Below, one piece after another: positions 1-7,385 of a stretch of 7,935 bases of DNA. Source of the DNA: Burkholderiales bacterium RIFCSPHIGHO2_12_FULL_61_11. GTDB lineage: Bacteria; Pseudomonadota; Gammaproteobacteria; Burkholderiales; Burkholderiaceae_C. Both the position numbers and the translations under genes were made by a program. The stretch lies in the NCBI GenBank assembly GCA_001770785.1, contig MERZ01000097.1:1-7935 (forward strand). Reading direction: 5' to 3'. Each line of letters opens with the position of its first letter. The first letter of the stretch is position 1. The notes under the pieces were generated by a model. The model searched no databases. It was not told the DNA's origin and saw only the letters and a program-made list of their open reading frames with translations.

Positions 1-53
1 TGCTCGTCGTCGGCGCCATCGCGCTCAAGCGCTATCGCCAGACGCTGGATTGA
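1..53 (+). CDS. C-terminal end of an upstream gene, possibly an ABC-2 type transporter permease (partial)
   Basis: An open frame enters from the left edge; its first whole codon is at position 3 and it ends in TGA at 51-53. The visible tail is LVVGAIALKRYRQTLD. A hydrophobic segment followed by a short basic end of the type R-[YF]-R-x-T-L-D is what I associate with the last helix and cytoplasmic tail of ABC-2 family export permeases. That is family recollection from only 16 residues, so the function is a guess. The frame and stop are seen directly. The gene runs in the same direction as recQ, with 142 bases between them, so they probably have separate promoters. Confidence 0.4.
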   Translation, partial: LVVGAIALKRYRQTLD

Positions 54-125
54 AATGCCTGGCGGGCAACTTCTGGCCGACGGTGTAGCTGATCGGCTTC
101 ATGGCGCCATTTTGGGGGCCTGGCT

Positions 126-163
126 TTGCTTGCGGACTTTCCCCGACAATAGGCTTATCTAAT
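126..163 (+). promoter_or_regulatory. Possible recQ promoter region
   Basis: The 54-195 gap is GC-rich apart from an A/T-rich island at 148-163, which holds a -10-like hexamer TCTAAT (158-163, five of six matches to TATAAT). Possible -35 elements TTGCTT (126-131) and TTGCGG (130-135) lie too far upstream for ideal spacing. The island is about 35 bases before the recQ start, a sensible place for a transcription start. The evidence is compositional and weak. The gap also contains a 10-bp perfect palindrome, ATGGCGCCAT, at 101-110, with no recognised role. Confidence 0.25.
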
Positions 164-195
164 CACCCGTCGTTCCACATTTCCAGGCTTGGCCC

Positions 196-2124
196 TTGTC
201 TTCTCTGCCCGTTTCCGCTTCTTCGCCCCACCCCACACCACTGGACGTGCTGGGCCAGGTCTTTGGCTATTCACATTTCCGCGGCCCGCAGCAAGCCATT
301 GTGGAACACGTCGTGCAAGGCGGCGACGCGCTGGTGCTGATGCCGACCGGCGGCGGCAAGTCGCTGTGCTATCAGATTCCGGCCATCGTTCGGCAAAACG
401 CCGGCCACGGCGTGACCATCGTGATCTCGCCGCTGATTGCGCTGATGCATGACCAGGTCGGCGCGCTGATTGAGGCTGGCGTGTCGGCCGCATTCCTGAA
501 CTCGACGCAGACTTTTGAGGAAAGCAGCCAGCTGGAAAAGCAGCTGCTGGCAAACAGGCTAACGCTGCTGTACGCCGCGCCCGAGCGCATCAACACGCCG
601 CGCATGAAAGGCCTGCTGGCGTCCTTGCACGAGCGCGGCCTGCTCAGCCTGTTTGCGATTGACGAGGCGCATTGCGTGAGCCAGTGGGGCCACGACTTCC
701 GGCCTGAGTACCGCAGTTTGAGCCTGCTGCACGAGACCTTTCCCGACGTGCCGCGCATGGCGCTGACCGCCACCGCCGATGCGCTGACGCGCCAGGACAT
801 GATCGAGCGGCTCAAGCTGGAAGAGGCGCGCGAGTTTGTCAGCAGTTTTGACCGGCCCAACATTCGCTACACCATCGTCGAAAAGACCGACCCGGCGCGC
901 CAGCTGCTGCGTTTTATCGAATCGGAGCACCACGGCGAGGCCGGCATTGTGTATTGCCAGTCGCGCAAGCGCGTCGAGGAAATCGCCGACACCCTGCAGG
1001 ACGCCGGCATCAAGGCGATGGCCTACCACGCCGGGCTCGATTCAAGCCTGCGCCAGCAGCGGCAAGACCGCTTTTTGCGCGAGGAAGGCATGGTCATGGT
1101 GGCCACGATTGCCTTTGGCATGGGTATTGACAAGCCCGATGTGCGCTTTGTCGCGCACCTGGACATGCCCAAGAACATTGAAGGCTATTACCAGGAAACC
1201 GGACGCGCCGGACGCGATGGCCAGAGCGCCGACGCGTGGATGATGTATGGCCTGCAGGACGTGGTCAACCAGCGCCGCATGATAGACACCAGCGAAGCCG
1301 CGAGCGAGGCGTTCAAGCAGGTGATGCGCGGCAAGCTCGATGCGCTCCTGAGTCTGGCCGAAGACACGCGCTGCCGCCGCGCCAGCTTGCTTCGCTACTT
1401 TGGCGAGGCAAGCGAGCCTTGTGGAAATTGCGACAACTGTTTAAGCCCGCCCGCGGTGTGGGACGCCACCGATGCCGCCCGCAAGATGCTCAGCTGCATC
1501 TACCGCGTGCAGCAGGCCAGCGGCATCAGCTTTGGTGCCGGTCACCTGATGGATATCCTGCGCGGCAAGTCCACCGAAAAAGTCGTGCAACACGGCCACG
1601 AACGCTTGAGCACTTTCGGCATTGGTGCCGACCTGGCCGAAGCGCAGTGGCGCAGCGTGTTGCGCCAGCTGATTGCAAAAAACATGGTGCGCGTGAACGC
1701 CGAAGCCTTCAAAACCCTGCAGCTCCTGCCCGACGCCCGCCAGGTGCTCAAAGGCGAGGTCAGTGTGCTGCTGCGCCAGCAAGCCCTGGCCAGCCAGGCC
1801 GAACGACCCAGGCGCGGCAGCAAAGCGGCAGTCAAGACATCGGTCAAGGGCCTGGCCGAAGCCACCCTCAACGCCGGTGCGCTGGAGCGCCTGGCCCACC
1901 TCAAGGCCTGGCGCGGCGAGGTGGCGCGCGAGCACAATCTGCCGGCGTTTGTGATTTTTCACGATGCCACGCTGCGCACCATTGCCGAGCTGGCGCCGCA
2001 AAGGCTGCAGGATCTGGAAGGCATCAGCGGCATGGGAACAAAAAAGCTGGCCGCTTATGGTGCCGAGGTGCTTCGGGTGTGCACGCCCGCTTCTGGAAAC
2101 GCACCAATGTCGCCTGCGTCGTGA
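196..2124 (+). CDS. recQ: ATP-dependent DNA helicase RecQ
   Basis: RecQ is a 3'-5' superfamily 2 DNA helicase that unwinds recombination and stalled-fork intermediates in the cytoplasm. The 642-residue product has every expected part in order: motif 0 [10 protein letters not shown] near 23-32; Walker A TGGGKS (51-56); the DEAH box at 156-159, followed by [11 protein letters not shown]; motif III LTATAD (190-195); motif [13 protein letters not shown]; and motif [12 protein letters not shown] (333-342). The RecQ zinc site follows, with Cys393, Cys409, Cys412 and Cys415, then the winged-helix RQC domain (about 420-525) and an HRDC domain (about 560-625). It is slightly longer than E. coli RecQ (609 residues), mostly in the linker before HRDC. 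The start is TTG: an in-frame TAA lies at 160-162, no ATG or GTG lies between it and 196, and the helicase homology begins about 20 residues in. A weak AGG (185-187) is the only ribosome-site candidate. It is transcribed alone, with a terminator just downstream. Confidence 0.97.
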   Translation: MSSLPVSASSPHPTPLDVLGQVFGYSHFRGPQQAIVEHVVQGGDALVLMPTGGGKSLCYQIPAIVRQNAGHGVTIVISPLIALMHDQVGALIEAGVSAAFLNSTQTFEESSQLEKQLLANRLTLLYAAPERINTPRMKGLLASLHERGLLSLFAIDEAHCVSQWGHDFRPEYRSLSLLHETFPDVPRMALTATADALTRQDMIERLKLEEAREFVSSFDRPNIRYTIVEKTDPARQLLRFIESEHHGEAGIVYCQSRKRVEEIADTLQDAGIKAMAYHAGLDSSLRQQRQDRFLREEGMVMVATIAFGMGIDKPDVRFVAHLDMPKNIEGYYQETGRAGRDGQSADAWMMYGLQDVVNQRRMIDTSEAASEAFKQVMRGKLDALLSLAEDTRCRRASLLRYFGEASEPCGNCDNCLSPPAVWDATDAARKMLSCIYRVQQASGISFGAGHLMDILRGKSTEKVVQHGHERLSTFGIGADLAEAQWRSVLRQLIAKNMVRVNAEAFKTLQLLPDARQVLKGEVSVLLRQQALASQAERPRRGSKAAVKTSVKGLAEATLNAGALERLAHLKAWRGEVAREHNLPAFVIFHDATLRTIAELAPQRLQDLEGISGMGTKKLAAYGAEVLRVCTPASGNAPMSPAS

Positions 2125-2145
2125 ATCGGCCGCGCAGGCTCAGAC

Positions 2146-2167
2146 GCGCATAAGGTTATGCGCTTTT
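2146..2167 (+). terminator. Intrinsic terminator after recQ
   Basis: GCGCATAA (2146-2153) and TTATGCGC (2156-2163) are perfect reverse complements with GG between them. In RNA this would fold as about seven base pairs closed by a four-base loop. It is followed at once by four T residues (2164-2167). It lies 22 bases after the recQ stop codon. The T tract is short, so efficiency may be modest; the symmetry itself is seen directly. Confidence 0.65.
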
Positions 2168-2259
2168 CGCAAGGGATTTTCCTGTGGGTATAGGGCTTGC
2201 CCTAGCTTGGGGCACGCCATGCCGGGGTTAGGATCTCAGACTTGGCGCGTATGTGCTGA

Positions 2260-2283
2260 TGTTGAAGTGTTGAAGTGTTGAAA
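2260..2283 (+). repeat. Three tandem copies of an 8-bp unit in the aapJ leader
   Basis: The unit TGTTGAAG occurs at 2260-2267 and 2268-2275 and, with its last base changed to A, at 2276-2283. Each copy contains a TTGAAG/TTGAAA hexamer resembling a sigma-70 -35 box. From the first copy (2262-2267), a weak A/T-rich -10-like stretch, ATTTTA (2285-2290), lies 17 bases downstream. The third copy also forms the left half of an imperfect dyad, AAGTGTT-GA-AACATTT (2273-2288, six of seven arm positions matching). The repeat ends 23 bases before the aapJ start, where it could act in transcription or regulator binding. The role is inferred. Confidence 0.55.
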
Positions 2284-2294
2284 CATTTTATTGA

Positions 2295-2300
2295 TTGGAG
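2295..2300 (+). promoter_or_regulatory. Ribosome-binding site that fixes the aapJ start
   Basis: TTGGAG, with a GGAG core at 2297-2300, precedes a TTG codon at 2307 by six bases, a normal spacing. A longer reading from TTG at 2295 would place the start codon inside this site and leave it without a ribosome site of its own. The TTG at 2307 is therefore preferred. Confidence 0.65.
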
Positions 2301-2306
2301 AACTCC

Positions 2307-3347
2307 TTGCTCAAATTTGCAAAAAAACATGGATTCGCTGCTGTCACGGCCACAGGTCTGATCCTTGCCGTCATGGCCCCCGCCCATGCAGGCAAAACCC
2401 TGGACGGCATCAAGGCACGTGGGCAGATCGTTTGTGGCGTGAACACCGGCCTGGCCGGTTTCGGTGCCGCCGACTCCGCCGGCAAATGGTCTGGGCTGGA
2501 TGTCGATGTGTGCCGCGCCATCGCCGCGGCCACCCTGGGTGACGCTGAAAAAGTGAAGTATGTGCCACTGAACGCGCAGCAACGATTCACCGCGCTGCAG
2601 TCCGGCGAGGTCGATGTGTTGTCGCGCAACACCACTTTTACGCTCACCCGAGATGCCTCCCTGGGATTGAACAGCACCGCGGTCACCTACTATGACGGCC
2701 AGGGCTTCATGGTGCCAGCCAAGACCAAGATGAAAAGCGCCAAGCAGCTCAAAAACCAAACCGTTTGCGTGCAGTCTGGCACCACCACCGAGAAAAACCT
2801 GACCGATTATTCCAAAGCCAATAGCCTGAACATCAAACCGGTGGTGTTCGAGAAACTCGAAGCCGCCGAAAACGCCTACTTCACCGGCCGTTGCATTGCC
2901 TACACCACCGACGCCTCCGGCCTCGCGTCGACTCGCAACAAGGTCGCCAAAGACCCCAAGGAACACGTCATCCTGCCTGAGCTGATCTCCAAGGAGCCGC
3001 TCGGCCCCATGGTGCGTCGTGGTGACGACGAGTGGTTTGCCATTGTGAAATGGGTGATCTACGGTTTGCTGGAATCAGAAGAATATGGAATTACCCAGGC
3101 GAATGTGGACGCCCTCAAGGCCAGTAGCAAGGACCCGGTAGTGCAACGCATCCTGGGTACTTCCGAAGACACCGGCAAGCTGCTCGGCCTGGACAAGGAC
3201 TGGATGGCGCGGGCCGTCAAGGCCACCGGCAACTATGGCGAAATTTTCGAGCGCAATGTCGGTCCCACGTCACCCCTGGGCCTGCCGCGCGGCGTCAACA
3301 ACCAGTGGAACAAGGGCGGCTTGATGTACGCTTACCCGGTGCGTTAA
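2307..3347 (+). CDS. aapJ: General L-amino-acid ABC importer, periplasmic binding protein AapJ
   Basis: This is the solute receptor of a broad-specificity polar amino-acid importer (AapJQMP, also called YhdWXYZ). It binds L-amino acids in the periplasm and hands them to the AapQ/AapM membrane pair. The product is 346 residues, the family's usual size. A signal peptide is plain: basic start MLKFAKKH, a hydrophobic core through about residue 25, and a probable signal-peptidase I site after AHA (28). The mature part opens KTLDGIKARGQIVCGV and continues through WSGLDVDVCRAIAAA, QRFTALQSGEVDVLSRNTTF and CVQSGTTTEKNL, the typical class 3 amino-acid-binding fold of this subfamily. It ends near NQWNKGGLMYAYPVR, also typical. 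Four cysteines are visible, the first two at residues 43 and 69. The start is TTG with a good GGAG. It is first in the operon and is separated from aapQ by a strong hairpin. The exact substrate range cannot be read from sequence. Confidence 0.93.
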   Translation: MLKFAKKHGFAAVTATGLILAVMAPAHAGKTLDGIKARGQIVCGVNTGLAGFGAADSAGKWSGLDVDVCRAIAAATLGDAEKVKYVPLNAQQRFTALQSGEVDVLSRNTTFTLTRDASLGLNSTAVTYYDGQGFMVPAKTKMKSAKQLKNQTVCVQSGTTTEKNLTDYSKANSLNIKPVVFEKLEAAENAYFTGRCIAYTTDASGLASTRNKVAKDPKEHVILPELISKEPLGPMVRRGDDEWFAIVKWVIYGLLESEEYGITQANVDALKASSKDPVVQRILGTSEDTGKLLGLDKDWMARAVKATGNYGEIFERNVGPTSPLGLPRGVNNQWNKGGLMYAYPVR

Positions 3348-3369
3348 TCCGCGGCTCTCGCTGCTGAAC

Positions 3370-3415
3370 AGCGCCGCCTGATGTCGCCAAATGCGATTCA
3401 TGCGGCGCTTTTTTT
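3370..3415 (+). terminator. Strong terminator/attenuator between aapJ and aapQ
   Basis: AGCGCCGC (3370-3377) pairs perfectly with GCGGCGCT (3402-3409). The enclosed bases continue the fold: TGA (3379-3381) with TCA (3398-3400), and TCGC (3384-3387) with GCGA (3393-3396) around a CAAAT loop. This gives an interrupted stem of about 15 pairs. Seven T residues (3409-3415) follow immediately, the pattern of a Rho-independent terminator. It sits 23 bases after the aapJ stop and 61 bases before aapQ. No clear promoter is seen between it and aapQ, so partial readthrough is the likely way the permease genes are expressed. Confidence 0.85.
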
Positions 3416-3476
3416 CTGACGCTCTGACCGGTGCCAATCTTGTTGTTTCAAGAACAGCGGCAAGGCCGCAAGCACA

Positions 3477-4652
3477 ATGAACTCCAAAACTCCTCCCAAA
3501 AAAAGCAACTGGTCCTGGCGTAGCCAGGCCTTCAGGGGCCTGATTTACCAGATCATTGCCGTTCTGGCCATTGGCGGCGTCGTCTGGTTTCTGGCGCACA
3601 ACACGCTGGTCAACATGCGCGTGCGCGGCATCCAGAGCGGCTTTGACTTTCTGGCGCAAGCCGCCGGCTTTGACATCGGCGAGAGTCTGTACCCCTTTGA
3701 CTCGGCGCAGCCCTACTGGCAGGCCTTTCTGGTGGGCATCACCAACACGCTGCGGGTGGCCGTGCTGGGCATCATTTTGGCTACGGTGCTGGGCACCTTG
3801 TTGGGCGTGGGGCGGTTTTCGCGCAATGCGCTGGTGCGCGGCCTGTGCCTGGCTTATGTCGAGTTCTTTCGCAACATCCCGGTATTGCTGCAACTGCTGA
3901 TGTGGTACGTGATACTCACGGAAGTTTTGCCTCCGGCCTCCGATGCCTGGACGCTAGGCTCTTTTTTCCTGAGCAAAGGCGGGCTGAATTATCCGATTCC
4001 GGTATGGGCCACAGGCCAGCTTTGGGCCGCCTACGGCCTGATTCCTGGCATCGCGCTGGCCTGGGCTTATCGCCGCTGGGCCGTTCGCCAGTTTGAAGCC
4101 ACTGGCCGGGTGCACAGCATGTTCTGGGTGCCGATTGTGATCATTGTCGCTGCCAGCCTGCTCGGCTGGCTGCTCGGTGGCGCACCGACGGAACTGAACC
4201 GTCCTTTCAAGGGTGATTTTTCGATTGAAAGCGGTGGCGCCCTGACGCCAGAATTTTTGGCCGTGCTGATGGGCCTGACGCTCTACACCGCCTCCTTCAT
4301 CGCCGAGGTGGTGCGCGGTGGCATCCAGTCGGTGCCGATTGGCCAGAGTGAAGCAGCCTCGGCTCTGGGGCTCGACCGCAACCAGGAAATGCGCCTGATC
4401 ATGTTGCCGCAAGCGCTGCGGGTGATCATTCCACCGCTGACCAACCAATACCTGAACCTGACCAAAAACTCCTCGCTGGCGGTGGCCATCGGCTACCCCG
4501 ACGTGGTGTCCATTGCCAACACCGCGCTCAACCAGACCGGCCGCGCGGTGGAATGTATTTCTTTGGTGATGCTGGTCTATCTGACCACGTCACTGGGCAC
4601 CGCCATTTTGATGAACTGGTACAACAGCCGTGCCGCCATCAAGGAGCGTTGA
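3477..4652 (+). CDS. aapQ: General L-amino-acid ABC importer, permease AapQ
   Basis: This is one of two inner-membrane subunits that form the amino-acid channel with AapM and dock the AapP ATPase. The product is 391 residues, about the family's usual length. Hydrophobic segments lie near 20-40, 83-112, 123-150, 181-199, 214-234, 258-280 and 358-380. The HAAT-family permease core starts at GITNTLRVAVLG (87-98), followed by YVEFFRNIPVLLQLLMW. The ATPase-contacting EAA loop is at about 277-299 (EVVRGGIQSVP...EAASALGL) and is followed by LPQALRVIIPP. The long insert between the first and last core helices (about 150-255, with extra membrane segments) is characteristic of AapQ as against short permeases such as HisQ or GlnP. 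The ATG at 3477 has only a weak AAGG (3462-3465), 11 bases upstream. The end of the gene carries the ribosome site of aapM. Confidence 0.95.
   Translation: MNSKTPPKKSNWSWRSQAFRGLIYQIIAVLAIGGVVWFLAHNTLVNMRVRGIQSGFDFLAQAAGFDIGESLYPFDSAQPYWQAFLVGITNTLRVAVLGIILATVLGTLLGVGRFSRNALVRGLCLAYVEFFRNIPVLLQLLMWYVILTEVLPPASDAWTLGSFFLSKGGLNYPIPVWATGQLWAAYGLIPGIALAWAYRRWAVRQFEATGRVHSMFWVPIVIIVAASLLGWLLGGAPTELNRPFKGDFSIESGGALTPEFLAVLMGLTLYTASFIAEVVRGGIQSVPIGQSEAASALGLDRNQEMRLIMLPQALRVIIPPLTNQYLNLTKNSSLAVAIGYPDVVSIANTALNQTGRAVECISLVMLVYLTTSLGTAILMNWYNSRAAIKER
4641..4646 (+). promoter_or_regulatory. aapM ribosome-binding site inside the end of aapQ
   Basis: AAGGAG forms the Lys-Glu codons just before the last arginine of AapQ and lies 11 bases before the ATG at 4658. 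It supports that ATG as the aapM start. An upstream in-frame ATG at 4553 would overlap aapQ by 100 bases and add residues that do not resemble the family. The arrangement favours translational coupling of the two permeases. Confidence 0.75.
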
Positions 4653-4657
4653 GCGCC

Positions 4658-5761
4658 ATGACTGCAACTACTTTCAAACCGATCGCCGCACGTCCGGCGC
4701 CGGTCAACACCGAAGGCCCGCTGGCCTGGGTCAAGGCCAACCTGCTGGCCGACTGGAAGACGACCCTGGCGACCCTCATCATTGGCGGCCTGATGCTGTG
4801 GCTAGTGCCGCAAATTCTGAACTGGGCTTTCATCAAAGCCAGTTGGCTGCCCAACTACGAAGCCTGCCGCGTCGAGGGCGTGGGTGCCTGCTGGGGCGTG
4901 ATTGCCGAGAAATATCGCATCATCATTTTTGGTCGCTACCCGTTTGATGAGCAGTGGCGCCCGCTGGTTGCCACCGTGTTGCTCACCGGCTTGCTGGTGG
5001 CAAGCTGCATGCGCATGTTCTGGAAAGCATGGCTATCCGTCCTCTGGCTGGTGGTGCTGGCGGCCTTTTTTACGCTGATGCATGGCAACACCCTGGGCTT
5101 GAGCCAGGTCGACACCGACCGCTGGGGCGGGCTGCCACTGACAATTTTGCTGGCGTCGCTGTCACTGGTAGCGAGTTTCCCGATTGCGCTGCTGGTGGCG
5201 CTGGGGCGGCGATCCAGCCTGCCCGCCATCCGCAGCTTCTGCACCATCTACGTTGAACTGATTCGCGGCGTGCCGCTGATCTCGGTGCTGTTCATGGCGT
5301 CTTTCATGTTCCCGCTGTTCATGCCGCCAGGCGTCAAGATTGACGTGCTGATTCGTGTGCTGGTGGGCATCACGCTGTTTGCCGCCGCTTATTCGGCGGA
5401 GGTGATCCGCGGTGGCTTGCAGGCCATTCCCAAGGGGCAAGTTGAGGCCGCGGCCACGCTGGGGCTGTCGTACTGGCAAACCCAGCGCAAGATTGTGCTG
5501 CCGCAAGCGCTGGCCATGGTGGTGCCCGGCATCATGAACAACTTCATCTCCACCTTCAAGGACACCTCGCTCGTCACCATCGTCAGTCTCTATGAATTGA
5601 CCGGGGCCATGAGTCTGGCCCTCAACTCAGATGCCAACTGGCGCCCCTTCGTGATCGAAGGCTATCTCTTTATCGCCCTGATTTACTTCGTGTTCTGCTT
5701 TTCCATGTCGCGCTACAGCCACTGGGTGGAAAAAGAAGTCAACAAGAGCAAACAGAAATAA
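4658..5761 (+). CDS. aapM: General L-amino-acid ABC importer, permease AapM
   Basis: This is the second inner-membrane channel subunit, partner of AapQ. From ATG 4658 the product has 367 residues, typical of AapM. Residues 21-60 carry the first membrane segment (about 35-58). The AapM hallmark ACWGVIAEKYRIIIFGRYP (77-95), followed by DEQWRP (97-102), is present. The conserved permease core begins around GLPLTILLASLSLV (158-171), followed by RSFCTIYVELIRGVPLISVLF. The EAA loop lies at about 247-270 (AEVIRGGLQAIPKG...AATLGL) and leads into KIVLPQALAMVVPG. The C-terminus is basic (KSKQK). It begins five bases after the aapQ stop with its Shine-Dalgarno inside aapQ, so the two are almost certainly co-translated. 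A 69-base gap follows before aapP, with a small GCGG/CCGC inverted repeat (5767-5780) of unknown meaning. Confidence 0.95.
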   Translation: MTATTFKPIAARPAPVNTEGPLAWVKANLLADWKTTLATLIIGGLMLWLVPQILNWAFIKASWLPNYEACRVEGVGACWGVIAEKYRIIIFGRYPFDEQWRPLVATVLLTGLLVASCMRMFWKAWLSVLWLVVLAAFFTLMHGNTLGLSQVDTDRWGGLPLTILLASLSLVASFPIALLVALGRRSSLPAIRSFCTIYVELIRGVPLISVLFMASFMFPLFMPPGVKIDVLIRVLVGITLFAAAYSAEVIRGGLQAIPKGQVEAAATLGLSYWQTQRKIVLPQALAMVVPGIMNNFISTFKDTSLVTIVSLYELTGAMSLALNSDANWRPFVIEGYLFIALIYFVFCFSMSRYSHWVEKEVNKSKQK

Positions 5762-5830
5762 TTTTTGCGGGGCGGACCGCAGCGACGCGATAGCCAAGCC
5801 AGCGCTGCCCCCACTTGATTAGGAATCAAA

Positions 5831-6589
5831 ATGCCCGAGACCGCAAGCCATCAACCCATCATCATCTTTGACAAGGTGAACAAGTGGTATGGCAACAATT
5901 TTCACGTGTTGCGCGACATCGATCTCACCGTTGCCAAAGGTGAGCGCATTGTCATCTGCGGCCCGTCGGGCTCCGGAAAATCGACGCTGATTCGCTGCAT
6001 CAACCGGCTCGAAGAGCACCAGCAGGGGCGCCTGATCGTGGATGGCGTGGAATTGACGGACGACGTCAAGGTGATTGACGATGTGCGCAAAAAAGTCGGC
6101 ATGGTGTTTCAGCAATTCAACCTGTTCCCGCACCTGACCGTGCTGGAAAACCTGACACTCTCGCCCATGTGGGTCGGCAAGTTGCCCAAGAAAGAAGCCG
6201 AAGAAAAGGCCATGCATCAGCTCAAGCGCGTGCGCATCGAAGAGCAGGCCGGCAAGTATCCGCTGCAACTCTCGGGCGGGCAACAGCAGCGCGTGGCGAT
6301 TGCCCGCGCCCTGTGCCTCACGCCCAAGATCATGCTGTTTGACGAGCCCACTTCGGCGCTGGACCCCGAAATGATCAAGGAGGTGCTCGATGTGATCATG
6401 GAAATGGCCAATGAAGGCATCACCATGATTTGTGTCACCCACGAAATGGGTTTTGCCAAGGCGGTGGCGGACCGCGTGATCTTCATGGATCAGGGCCAGA
6501 TCGTTGAGCAAAACAACCCGAACGATTTTTTCAACCATCCGCAAAGCGAACGCAGCAGGGACTTTTTGTCGAAAATTCTCGGCCACTAG
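5831..6589 (+). CDS. aapP: General L-amino-acid ABC importer, ATP-binding protein AapP
   Basis: This is the cytoplasmic ATPase that drives import through AapQ/AapM. The 252-residue product has all ABC motifs intact: Walker [10 protein letters not shown] (44-52), Q-loop [11 protein letters not shown] (from 93), signature LSGGQQQR (147-154), Walker B IMLFDEP (167-173, catalytic Glu172), D-loop SALD (175-178) and H-loop His204 in CVTHEMGFA. The ending typical of polar amino-acid ATPases is present ([17 protein letters not shown]), and the length is normal for the family. The ATG at 5831 has AGGA (5821-5824) six bases upstream. It is the last gene of the operon. No convincing terminator is seen in the 82 bases before the converging nrdG, only a short CCCG/CGGG hairpin (6600-6611) without a T tract. 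Confidence 0.95.
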   Translation: MPETASHQPIIIFDKVNKWYGNNFHVLRDIDLTVAKGERIVICGPSGSGKSTLIRCINRLEEHQQGRLIVDGVELTDDVKVIDDVRKKVGMVFQQFNLFPHLTVLENLTLSPMWVGKLPKKEAEEKAMHQLKRVRIEEQAGKYPLQLSGGQQQRVAIARALCLTPKIMLFDEPTSALDPEMIKEVLDVIMEMANEGITMICVTHEMGFAKAVADRVIFMDQGQIVEQNNPNDFFNHPQSERSRDFLSKILGH

Positions 6590-6671
6590 CCCGCATGTGC
6601 CCGCTTCCGGGAGTGAATGCCGCCAGTCCGGCCGGCCTGCGTTTGGCCCTTCAGGAAAATGCCTGGCGTGC

Positions 6672-7385
6672 TCAATTCCGCCGCAGCGTGAAGTGGGAAA
6701 AGCGTGCCGCCAGTGCCTGCGTCTGGACTGGCGTGAGCGCAAAGGGCGCAGCGCCCGCGGCACGGCATTCCTGCAAGGCCCAGTGCGTCACGCCCAGCGT
6801 GGCCAGCTCGTCGGCCAGCGCCAGCAGTTCATCCACGCTGAACAGGCCCGGATGCCAGGTGGTGCGGCACTCGTAGGCGACGCCGCTGGCCAGCAAGTAG
6901 CCCAGGGATTCACGGCTGCGCAGTCCGCTGCCGGGTGCGCCGGTGATGGCGTCGTGGCGCTGCAATGGGCCCTTGATGTCGAGCCCGGTCCAGTCGAGCA
7001 GTGGCAGCAATTCGGCCAGGCGCCGCGGGTACATGCCGCCGGTGTGCAGGGCAGCCTCGAAACCGAGCGACCGCACCTGCGCCAGCGCGGCCGGCAAGGC
7101 GGCCTGCAGCGTGGGCTCGCCACCGGAAAATACCACGCCATCGAGCAGGCCGCGCCGCTGCGTCAAAAAGGCCAGCACTCGCGCCCACGGCAAGTTGCCG
7201 GGAATGCTCGCATCGAGCAGATCGGGATTGTGGCAATAGCCGCAGCGCCAGGGGCAGCCTTGGCAAAACAGCACGGCCGCCAGGCGGCCGGGAAAGTCGA
7301 TGCTGGTCAGCGGCGTGAGGCCGCCGATGCGCAGGCGCTCAGCGCCCGCGTCAATTTCGGGCGCCGCAACGCGCTCAGGAAGCAA
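6672..7385 (-). CDS. nrdG: Anaerobic ribonucleoside-triphosphate reductase activating protein (radical SAM activase, NrdG type)
   Basis: The activase uses a [4Fe-4S] cluster and S-adenosylmethionine to generate the glycyl radical on class III ribonucleotide reductase in the cytoplasm under anoxia. The 237-residue product carries the radical-SAM cluster motif CX3CX2C at Cys44, Cys48 and Cys51 (CPWRCGYCHNP), the SAM-binding SGGEPT (87-92), and a TGLDIKGP segment (133-140). The opening GGLTPLTSIDFPGRLAAVLF matches the NrdG2-like group (TIGR02495 type, larger than the roughly 154-residue E. coli NrdG). The only plausible start is TTG at 7385: family homology begins about 20 residues in, and no ATG or GTG lies between. 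This start overlaps the end of the small glycyl-radical gene by 11 bases with no good Shine-Dalgarno, which suggests translational coupling. The neighbouring nrdD supports the substrate assignment; a related glycyl-radical activase role cannot be excluded from sequence. Confidence 0.88.
   Translation of the reverse strand: MLPERVAAPEIDAGAERLRIGGLTPLTSIDFPGRLAAVLFCQGCPWRCGYCHNPDLLDASIPGNLPWARVLAFLTQRRGLLDGVVFSGGEPTLQAALPAALAQVRSLGFEAALHTGGMYPRRLAELLPLLDWTGLDIKGPLQRHDAITGAPGSGLRSRESLGYLLASGVAYECRTTWHPGLFSVDELLALADELATLGVTHWALQECRAAGAAPFALTPVQTQALAARFSHFTLRRN

Noticed and set aside
76..110. Terminator for the upstream gene in the gap before recQ
   Set aside because: GCCGA (76-80) and TCGGC (93-97) could pair, and ATGGCGCCAT (101-110) is palindromic. 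The stem is short with a 12-base loop, the palindrome has no loop, and no proper T tract follows.
2243..2257. Sigma-54-like promoter (TGGCGC...GTGCT) ahead of aapJ
   Set aside because: The GG and GC elements are separated by nine bases, not the ten that sigma-54 promoters require, and the second half matches only partly. Sigma-54 control would suit a nitrogen-related importer, but the spacing argues against it.
4553..4657. Upstream extension of aapM to an earlier in-frame ATG
   Set aside because: It would overlap aapQ by 100 bases, adds non-family residues, and ignores the good AAGGAG before ATG 4658.
4993..5366. Four copies of GCTGGTGG (E. coli Chi octamer) in aapM at 4993, 5047, 5191 and 5359
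   Set aside because: They fall in Leu-Val-rich coding sequence where CTG and GTG codons create the octamer by chance. This octamer is not known to me as the Chi sequence of beta-proteobacteria.
6590..6671. Possible bidirectional terminator between the converging aapP and nrdG genes
   Set aside because: Only short GC-rich palindromes are present (CCCG/CGGG at 6600-6611, CCGGCCGG at 6628-6635), with no T tract on either strand.
5819..6763. Long minus-strand open frame antisense to aapP
   Set aside because: It is His- and Arg-rich shadow sequence opposite an intact ABC ATPase with all motifs, so it is not a credible gene.
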